Source: Glandiceps talaboti
Lineage: Eukaryota; Hemichordata; Enteropneusta; Spengelidae
Direction of reading: 5' to 3'
Length of the DNA: 64,000 nucleotides
Assembly: GCF_964340395.1 (NCBI RefSeq)
Contig: NC_135565.1
Span: 1,027,001 to 1,091,000, forward strand
Shown here: one piece after another, positions 1 to 10,900 of the stretch
Layout of the letters: every line of letters starts with the position of its first letter
Numbering within the stretch: the first letter of the stretch is position 1
The notes under the pieces: model-generated
Databases searched by the model: none
What the model saw: only the letters and a program-made list of their open reading frames with translations
Told to the model about the DNA's origin: nothing
Made by a program: the position numbers and the translations under genes

Positions 1-757
1 ACATATTGCACATAGTTTGAACTGGATGACTTCAAGGTATCCAAGTTGATAAAGTCAGGTCATTGCAACTTTTACTGTAACATGAAGTTTGAACTGGACT
101 TCTTCAAGGCGCATCCATTGCATTGGATGACTTCAAGGTATCCAAGTTGATAAAGTCAGACCTATGCAACTTTTACTGTAACATGAAGTTTGAACTGGAT
201 GAGTCAAGGCATCCATTGCTCAGTCCACTAGATGTTTTGATAAAGTTAAATCTATACAACTATTACATGTAGTTTGAACTGGATTACTTCAAGCTAGCCA
301 TCCATTGCATTGGATGACATCAAGCTATCCAAGTTCATAAAGTCAGATCTATTCTATAATTGTATGTTGTTGTAGTTTGAGTTGGATGACTTCAAGGTAT
401 CAAAGCTGATAAAGTTAGATCCATGCAACTATTGCCTGTAGTTTGAGTTGGATGACTTCAAGGTTTCCACGCTGATAAAATCAGATCTATGCAGCTATTG
501 CATGTGTTTTGAACTTTATGACTTCAAGGCATCTATTGCATTGGATGACTTCAAGGTATCCATGTTGATAGAGTCAGATTTATGCAACTTTTGCATGTAC
601 ATGTAGTTTTTAAAAGCTGGATGACTTCAAGGTATCCAAGTTGATAAGAGTACTGAGATCGATGTTATTGCATGTAGTTTAAACTGGATGACTTCAAGGT
701 ATCCAGTTGATGAAGTCAGCCCTATGCTATATTACATGTCATTTGAGTTGGGTGACA
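1..757. repeat. Degenerate ~60-65 bp tandem repeat
   Basis: About a dozen imperfect copies of a unit built around 'ctggatgacttcaaggtatc', followed by 'aagttgataaagtcagatc' and 'tatgcaactattgcatgta'. Copies differ by substitutions and by partial units. The array begins before the window edge and fades near 757. No coding potential is visible. From here to the last recognised SET exon (1,310) nothing further could be identified. Confidence 0.85.
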
Positions 758-1309
758 AACTTGTGATGTTATTATGGCAGATTTTCAAATAGCATGCAAG
801 TTTGATCGGCAAAGTGAAACATATAAAGGACATTTTCGGGGGTAAAATAAGAAGATATTTTCAGCACACAAATTTTTGTGTGATATTTCTATGTAAATTT
901 AAGTGAATACTTAGCCTATCCACAAGCGTTTGGTATTATCGTTTCTCTCCTACCAAAAGCTTATTGACAATTGTATAGGACCTCATTTTCAAAATTATAC
1001 GCTTTTCAATCTTCCATTCATATAGTAATTAAGCGTCATTACCCAATCAACTGTTGCACGGACTTGCATCATCAGGTTGACAATTCCATAACATTGATCA
1101 TTTCTAGTATTCTTATGATGACATTTTCACATCATGTTACCATTCCCTGTGTATAGCAATGTTTCCTACATGCATTGTTTTTAACCATTTAAAAATCTTT
1201 ATATTTTTATATACATGGATAATTTATTCAGAATACATACACTAGACTAAATTTTAGTTTGAATAGCAAACCCCAAAGTTCTGATTAAACAATTATTAAT
1301 ATCACATAC

Positions 1310-1424
1310 CTTGTAAATGCCACTGCCGACATATTTCTTTTTCACCTTCATCAGTACATTCTTTGTCACAAAAGTTGCATCTGAGTCGCTTTTCCTTTGC
1401 ACCCTGTTTATCCATGATTGAACA
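1310..1424 (-). CDS. SET gene exon 5, Cys-rich post-SET segment
   Basis: 115 bases with acceptor 'cttcatttttag' and donor GTATGT. In the phase set by exon 4 it reads CSIMDKQGAKEKRLRCNFCD, then KECTDEGEKEICRQWHLQ, with no stop. The Cys residues (CxxC followed by more Cys) and a His suggest a zinc-binding segment after the SET domain. The next exon would start with the remaining two bases of a codon and is not found before the left edge. Confidence 0.65.
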
Positions 1425-4400
1425 CTAAAAATGAAGTAAATAACCAGAAATAATCAGGAAAGATTGAGACATTTTTAAAGACCAGTGGGAAAAGTTGGAC
1501 CTTTCCTTTAATACGATGCTGAGAATGATATATGTTGTCAGTTGTGTCGCAGTAATCCTACGTATGCTGATAAGTAATAATCATTTTACAAAGGATCGAC
1601 AAATTGGCGAGTTGAGAGTATGAAATCACATGAAATTGGTCACTGTGTATGTATGAAATTATATACCTTTCTCCATGGCAAGTCTAACCCTTCTCCATAG
1701 TTGTATAGTATTTCTTCATTGACAGCGATGTCTCTTATAGCAAATAAACAGAGATGATTGGTTCCAGATTGATCAACAACTTTTTTCATCGTGCTGTTTG
1801 GCTTGACGTGGTCATCATTGACATATTTGGCAATTGTCTCTATTCTGGTGGCATCAATACTGAAAATGAAAGAGCCCAACAGAGATATAATATACATTGT
1901 GTTAATGTTTCATCTAGGTCCAACACAGAATACATTTGATGAGCTATTTTACCTTTCAGGTTACCATTTCATTCGCAGATCACCTACAATGGAAGAATCA
2001 GGATATCATACAGTCCCTGCTGGTAATCATTTATTTACAGGTATCAGCTGGCAGAAGGGGGGTTGGGTTTAGATCATGTTTTGGAAGTACTTGAACTAAA
2101 AATGTAAACCATGGTGTACATATATACAGTCTTTGTGTAAAACTTCATCAAAATAACATCAAATTTGGGAAGTGGAATCTCTGAGAAAACAAAAATTTCA
2201 GAATATATATGGTACATGCAGAGGCATTCTGGAACTACTTAGTTATATGGCTGATAAGGGAATGTAAAGTTTAAAACATTATGACTGCCTAAAATATTAC
2301 ATCAAATCAACAAGTATATGCAAGACTCTGTATATGGTATATTATGTACCTGCATACAAGGTTTGAAAGAAAAAGCAGTCACATATCCGTACCATTGCTG
2401 TATGAACAGTGCCATCACATTATGCAAGCAGATAACTTTATAGTAATTAATACTTGTCAGAATCTGTATTTGATCATATACTCTATCATTCTGATCATGG
2501 CTACTGATTGAAGTACACATATTCCCCAACTACCCTGTCTCATCATCTGTAACATCTAGCGCCTACATTCACCGATATCGAGATATGACAGGAAAATACA
2601 AAAATACCGCCAATGGCATTGTAGCACAACTTTACAGTTTATAAAAATGATAACCCATATTATCCATGCTAAGTATAAGTACTAATTTGCTGAATGCATA
2701 TCTAGTTGCGTATCCAACCCTGTTGTTATCTTTGCAATATTTGCTATTCACACGGTCATGTTGCTGGATATATTTGCATACACTTTTTGTTGTTCGTTCA
2801 CTCATCTTTGAACCCCCAATGTCAGCTTTGTAGTATATGTGGTCATTTGCATGTTACTATGGGCGTGGTCGTGTTCCTAGGTATATTTACACTCCTTTTA
2901 AATGTTTATTCGTTTATCTATTGATCCCTGTTGTTATATATGAATCACGAGCTATGGGCATGGCCTTGTTGCTATGCATATTTACATATTTTTTTAAAAT
3001 ATTTATTCAATTACATGTACATGTATCTAAGAATCCCTGTTGTTAACTTTGTGAAATACACTGCCATTTGGCTGTTGCCATGGCAGGGATTACCCTGGCG
3101 CAAGAACTGCATGAGATAAAATCCCATATGACGAAAACGAGTGAGAGAATTTGAAAACTGTGTGGGACGGAAGTCAAAATATGGCAGGTGGCTAATTTGC
3201 ATATATATTTACATATCATTTGCATAACGATATGCATAAAATGTGTTGGTACTGGAAGTAGTTTATAGATGTCATTCCAGCTTCCTACATGTAAAGGCAT
3301 GCTGTGATTAACTTAATAATTGTTTTATTTATCCAAACATATAAATGATTACAAAACCATTGTAACAAAAATAAACAAAAACAATGAGATGAGTAAATGG
3401 GGATCAAGAAATAGCAACAGTTAGTCTAGTCTGACCCCCGACATATTGTGACTTATAAAATAACTTGGACTATACATAACTTGGTAAAGAAATAAAAACG
3501 AGTTGAAACCAATAACAAAATCACAAGTTGAGTTATTGATTTTTAAAACGAGTTTTTTAATTATTTTTCTTAGACAAGCGACCTATCGGTCAGAATAGCT
3601 CCGCTGTTTTTTTTTTTTAAATTTAATTTTTTATTTTGGTGACATGTAGAAGTGGTTCAGGTCTTCAGCTCTTCACTATGCAGTTTTGTTTTAGCGATGC
3701 AATAAAGTGGTTAGTGGTTTCATATGATGTCTCACTATAAAACACATTTTACACAGAAGTTGGTAATGTATTGTACTTTTATACCATAGTCACCATTTTA
3801 TAACAAAAATCTACTGTTATGAAAAATTGCACAAAATCTCAGAAAAAAATGACTGGGAAATGCACACAAGAAAAAGAAAAAAAGAGGATTTTGAGGTTGG
3901 CTATAAATAATTCCAGTGTCTTACAGCTGTAACCCTGGAAAATTTTAATGATGAATGAAATAAACTAGGGATCTAAAATAATTTTGAGGCAATTTGAATT
4001 TGAATTTTCTAACAAATTTACAAAGTCAACAACATTCAACTTGTACTAGCTGTGGTAGATATATATAGGGAAGAAATGTATTAATCGCCATCTTAGTTTC
4101 CGTACGGCGACAATCTCAAGTACCCGGAAGAGAGTCATTCTCAGCCATACGTTACAGTGGTAACACTCGTTCATGTTCGGTTACCTTTCACAAAGAAAAT
4201 ACAAAGAAATGGTTGAAATGATCTTTTTTTAATTTCTTTTCATCACAACAACAAAATCTGCGTGATCAAAAGTGTTGTAAACTAAACCAGAAAGAATTAT
4301 CGGACTGGCTAAACTTCCCGATGAACTGGAGTAAGGTCCTACTACTTCCAAGTTAGTCCTGCTTACATGACGGTGCACGAGTCTGTATTACTGACTTGAC

Positions 4401-7400
4401 TCTAAACACCGTCATGCAAAGAGCAATAGAGTTTGCCTATTACAACACCGCAAGCAAAATGTACTCGCGCCAATTGCAAAAGAATTACCTACCGACCGAT
4501 CAAATATTAGCAACCGATCGAATATCTATGCCATTTCCATTCCACTGACGGTAGTATTCCCTGCTCAGATCACAAAAAGCGTCGAAATCAGACCTTTTCA
4601 AGTGCGAACTGCAACATTCAAAAACCCTCGTAACACCGCCACATTTGATATCGTTGAGTGAGATGAATAATTACCCAGAGACACTTGCGCCGACGTACGT
4701 AAGGAGAAGTGATTAAATTTACGATAGAATTTGAAAAGTTCCGATTTTGATAGTTTTGGTCATCCGCTATAGGACTTTTGCAGTCAAAATGAGGTAAACA
4801 GACTAAATAATAGATTTATTGCTAATATTTGACCACTGGGCGATTTTATTCATAGTTACCAGCATTTTTAGTAAGTCCGTATTTCACGGCTGGCTCTTCG
4901 CAGGACGGAGGGGGAGGGACAATTGTCAGAATCGAGTCCCGAATTCCTCCGTATGCAAGCAGGACTACTTCCAAGTAAGCCTCGATAGTACTATAGTACG
5001 TGAGAAAATCGTCTCAAACTAGCGATACAACTTTCAAAATATAACTTGACATGTCTTCATTTGTTAGAGTTATACAATTCAAGACGGGTTTTCACTCGAA
5101 AACAACAATTCTGTGAATAATGACACTCTGAACGCAGCTATTTCTCGGACGATGTTACCACTGTAACGTATGGCTGACAACGACTTGCTTCCGGGTTAGT
5201 CCCTTGTGCATACGGGTGGATTGTCGGCGATTAATACATACATCGTCTGATATTTTAATTCACAGTGTTTCTTGTGACCGGGCGCCTGTCAGCAGACTCT
5301 GCCATTTTTTTTATCATTCCATTGTATTTAAACCTTGTACTTGACATTTCGCAATATTTATAATTCTCAACAAAATACCTCAACATGTCTCACTTCGCTC
5401 GTACTCAAAGCAGCCCCGCGCGGTATGATCACTGACACTGATGACATGATGAGAGAGAACCTTTTCGGATTTACATGTAAAACGGGGAAAGATACAAAAA
5501 ACATGTACGCAAAACATAATGCAAAGTCTGAAGCCAAATTAAAGTTGTAATTATTTTAATTATTTTTACTTGGCAAATATTTGCATTTTGGAAAGGCAAG
5601 ACACGTTCATGTCGTTTAACTTTACATGTGAACTGTCGGCCATAACTTCAACCGCATGCCTGGCATGCCCTTCCTTACGCAAGTTGTCTGAATTCTGGTT
5701 CACTGTCATTCCAAATTGCACGACAATATAGAATTAACCACAAGTTACATGTTATCTGAAAACATCACACTTTTATAGTGGGTCTGAAGTGTGATTTTAG
5801 TGAGTACCAAGAACGTCCTGTGTTGATACTCAAGATACTTGCTGTGGAAAATCGCTCGGTCAAATGAGGTCACCTTCAGCTTCTAGTCGAATCAGGATAG
5901 AGTATGCAAATGAGGATGTTGCGGACTGGCTGATTATGTAGAAGGGTGCAGAATTGGATTTGAAGTTTACAACCCTGTTTCGAACAAACGCTTCTCATTT
6001 GGGCGCCCAATGCGTAGAATTATGACTATAGCACATATTACATTGCTTGTTTGACGTCAATAGTGTCTTTTGAAAAGTGGCAGTATACTTAAAGTCTCGT
6101 CGACTGATTTCCAATATGGCGTCGGTCATTATGCTCATTAACATATTCATTTTTTTTTCAATTTACAAAAAAAAAATCATAAAAAATAAAAATGAGGATG
6201 TGCTGACTTGAAATTAACAAATCTGAGTAAGCTACCCCCTGCGCATCAACATGCCAGATATCAAAGCAATCTAATAAGAGGTTTTCAAGGAGTTGATGAA
6301 AATGACATTTTATGAAAAAAAATCATAAAAAATTGAAAATGGCACAGATCAACTTGGCATGAACAAATCTGAATAGCCTCCCCCCCCAGGGAACATGCAC
6401 ACCAAATATCGAAGAATTCTGACTGTCAATTTCGGATTAGATAGTAAAAATATAAAAGTTTGACGGACACCTATGATTCACTCTACTCTCTATACCTCAA
6501 TACCCACCTACATGTATACCTAAAGCTACGCTTTCAGCTTTCGCTGACAGCGGAGCTAAAAAGCTAAATGTCCAAAGATAAATTAGACTTTTGAAACACC
6601 AAATAGTTGTATGTAGGCTAGCTACACATCGTGTAGTCCGAAAACTCATGATACACGAGACTTACTGAAAACTCGCTATAGTATATGACGTAATGGCTGT
6701 CATATTTAGTATCCATGCATTCGTCGTGTGATGTTGCGAGTCGACGATCAGACAACGAAAAACTACAAACTAAACGATATTTTCAGAGTAAAATTGAATA
6801 TGAAACCGATAATCAGAGATAACATCATCACTTTTTCAAAAGGTATATTAGTCAGGTAAACTCTTTTTCACGGTGGTTTTGCCATTGATTTACTGGAAGT
6901 TTATACCATAGTGCGAATCACACCGGTAACTATTAGTATTACTATCATGCATTCCATTACTAGCATTAGCGGGTTTACGCATTTATTCATATTGAAAACA
7001 ATATGGCAAATTTGATCAGATCAGATCAGTTTTAATAGTCGTTTGAACTACTGGTACTTAGAAACCACTTGTATTTAGTCACTATACAAAAGCTTTTATT
7101 TTAGAGGATTGTTTTTAGATCGCGTTTATCACTGAGGCACTGTTAGTGTCGACAGTGCAATTTTTTTTCCCAATTGAGTTTTCTGGACGCGACATGTCCA
7201 TTTTGACATCGTAAATATCACGTTATCGCGCCCCAAAGTGATCCCTGCCATGGGCGTGGTCATGGTTGCTAGGGTATTTGAATATTTTTTTTGAATGTTT
7301 ACTCACTTGCCTACCAGATGATATTGTTATTTCGCTGAAATATACTGCAATTTGGTTGATGCTAAGGGCGTGGTCATGGTTGCTAGGGCCAATTTTGTCA

Positions 7401-7868
7401 TAAGTTTTGAAGAAAATTTGTACAAAAACACTTTCAGAAACATCTCACCAAGTTTCAGTATAAGGGACCGGTCAGTATTTACGGCAGGGGGGGGGGGCCC
7501 TGGGGAGAAATTGGGGGGGGGGGGGGCCATGAAAAAAATGGGAGGCTTGAAGGGGGGCCCATGAAAATTCCGATGGTCTGAAGGGGGGGGGGGGGGCATG
7601 AAATATTTTGCTCATAATATGTACCAAATTAAACCTCAGTAGCGTCGTTTACCATGTAAATTTAAAAATTTCTTGCGGCTTTGCCGCAATAACCTCTAAT
7701 ACCTATATTCAATGATGAGTTTGTGACAGCCAGGCGAATGTATTTGTGTTTGTCTTCTTCTGTCTTTCTGTCGCTATCTGTCTGTATGTATATATATTTC
7801 TCTCTTGTCTCAGTCTCTGTCACTTCTGTCTCTCCCGGTCTCGGTCTCTGACTACATGTCGCTGTCTA

Positions 7869-7903
<35 letters not shown>

Positions 7904-10900
7904 CTCTCTTTCTCTCTGTCTGTCTCTGTCTCTGTATCTGTCTATCTCTCTGTATCTCTCTCACTCTTTCTCGTTTAATTATGAGGCAGTCAATAGCCAA
8001 GAAAGCGTGTGTCTGCCAAATTATCTCTGAATTAAAAGTTATATGGGTTCATTTAGGGGGGCCATGAAATTTTTTGAGAGCGCGAAGGGGGGCTGCAAAA
8101 TTTTTTTGGACCAAAATAATTTCTCCCCAGCCCCCCCCCCCCCTGCCGTAAATTCTGACCGGTCCCTAATTGACCCACTACTATTTAGAGATACATTTTT
8201 GACCAAAAATTAACATTTATCCACCTAATTTGCATGTCACTGATGGGACCATTATATCATGGACATTTCTCAGGATAAACACCATGAAGAATGTTCCACC
8301 CAAATTTCAGGCTAATCTGCTGAGTGGTTTTGGAATTATACATTACTGACCAAAAAGACACATTTATAGACCTAATTTGCATATTTTGGGGGAAATTATT
8401 ATGTCATGAACATATCTTCATTTACTCACCCCTAAGCATGTTCCCACCAAATTTCAGGCCAATCTACCCGGTAGTTTTGGAATTTAAGTTTGTTGATGTG
8501 ATCATTTTCATTTGAACAATTTCTCAACTATACACCACAGGTAACATAACCACCAAATATCAAAGCAATCGGTCCCACAGTTTTTTGACTTTAAGTTGTT
8601 TACACACATACATACACACAGACAGACATACTTTGTAATGCCTATAGCACTACTGAACCAGTCCAGTTGTGCTAAAAAATGAGAGCACAGACAAATTAAG
8701 AGACTCTTAAAAATAATAAAAGAATATCCCTACTTACGCCACAGGTTTACCCTTGTCTTTAAAAAAGAAAATATAAGACCCATCTCCTGTTTCATCATAT
8801 TCATTTTCCTTTTCAGATGCCTCTTTTCCTGAAAGTCTTTCACCTTCGTACCACATTAAATAGTCCCCTTTTGTATACTCTTTTGCCGCAAACACACCTT
8901 TGCCTGTAGAGAAGAACCATATTATAGATCAGACTAGTAAATTGAAGGACCATTTTAATAATGACAGCATTACACATCATGATATGAACAAGTAATCATA
9001 CATGTAACAACCCATTGGGGAAGTGTTCAGTCCCATTTAAATGGTACTACTTCTTGTATGGAATGGATGTAATATTACAAATTGACAATTGACATTATGA
9101 TGCCAACTGAATGCTATCTGCCCATCTGTCAAACATTGGCTCCAGAGATTATATGGCCTCATGACATCTGAACCAGTGTACCACTTAGGGAGTGTACATT
9201 AATTGTGTTGTTTAATTCGTGGTGGGGGGGGGGGATTTCTAATCAAGCGATGTTTTTTTATTTGCCCCCCCCCCCCCCCACTAAACCTTATATAAATTAT
9301 CTGGCACCCCTATGATTTCTTTTTTTTCTTAGACCCCCTGCACCCCACAGATACATACACAGATGAAACACAGATACAACAACACATAGAAAAGCCAACA
9401 GTTGCTGTAAACGTATTCCATATTAATTACTACAGAGTTCTACCTGTGCACAAAGTTGTTGACCGTGTACATTCATAAAATCACCAATTAACACAAAGTT
9501 AAATGGGCTGACAGAATAGAACAGAATACTTGTTTGGCTACAATTTTCATTATCTTTTTTTCATGCCATTACTGACATATTTAATTAGCTGAACAAGTAA
9601 ATATATATGTCACTTATGAATCGTGGGATTGAAAAATAAATGCAAAATTGCACTGTTGGGAAAACTTTCTCTGTGTCAACAAATCCATAACTTTAGGAGT
9701 AATTTGCAGTGATTGATCACATCGTTATGTGCTATATAAGACACATAAGATAAGGATTAAGACCCTTCCTGTATTATAGTATTCATATTATCTCTATGCA
9801 AAATAAACCCTTCTGGAATATTCCAAGAGAATGTACTAAACTGATGGGCTGAGGGGCAGGTACATGGGCAAAATTGGGTTGTGGTTGATCTTGCCTTTAC
9901 TTCTGTGCAATACACCAAATTGTGGATTTTGCATCTACCTGTCCTTCAGTGCACTGGGCATTGTTTGGTATGACCCCTTATTGTATTAACTTTTATACAA
10001 GTCATTGTAGTTTTGATAAAATCATAAAGTTATCAATAATTTGTTCCTTAAATTTTGGACTCTGGTTCCCTTTATTGTCAGTTAGGAAGTGAAATTTGTA
10101 TGATTGAGTTTGACTTTAGAGCATCTTTCAGCACAGTGCCTAGCTCGCTAAGTCAGATGGTCTCTAGTCAGACTTTGATCATGATCATTGCAGTAGGTTT
10201 CTGCTGGATTTTTAGGAAATATAATAAGCTTGTCAACTTATGTGTTCTATCCACTACCTATGGAAAAGATTTAAGTGAACAAGTCATCATAGATAACACA
10301 GTCCCCACTCTTGTGGTGGTGTTGGTTACCATTTTGATTGTATCAGTTTTCATCTGGGATAGGTGCAATCACAAATTGACAAATGACATGCTACTGGTAA
10401 TTCATGTCTACCAATTGGGTTCCAACATGAGTTTTTGTAACACAATAGCTGCTGTACCTGTGTAATAACTTTGTACATGTAATTAAGATCATAACAAAAT
10501 GGCTGCCTGGTAACCATCTTAGACTGCATCACAAAAGAAAGCATTATTTGACAAGAATGTACTCCCGTTTTCTTGCTGCTAAGGCCGTGGTCATGGTTGC
10601 TTTTGGAATGATTGTTCACTTGTCTAAGAATCCCCATTATCTTTGTGAAATACAGCACTGTTTGGCTGTTGCTATGGGTGTGGCCATGGTTGATATGGTA
10701 TTTGCATACATTTTTTGAATGTTTATTGAATTGCCCACCAGATGATGTTATTATTTGACCAAAATATACTGCCATTTGTTTGTTGCTAAGGGTGTCTCAT
10801 GGTTGCTAGGGCCAATTTTGCCAAATTATTTGAAGAAAATCTGCAGAATAACACTTTCAGAAACATCTCGCCAAGTTTCAGACTAAGACTTACTGACCAA

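Noticed and set aside
10055-10465. 136-codon plus-strand frame with hydrophobic stretches
   Set aside because: TTG start, no recognisable domain, inside an intron of the SET gene, composition like flanking DNA.
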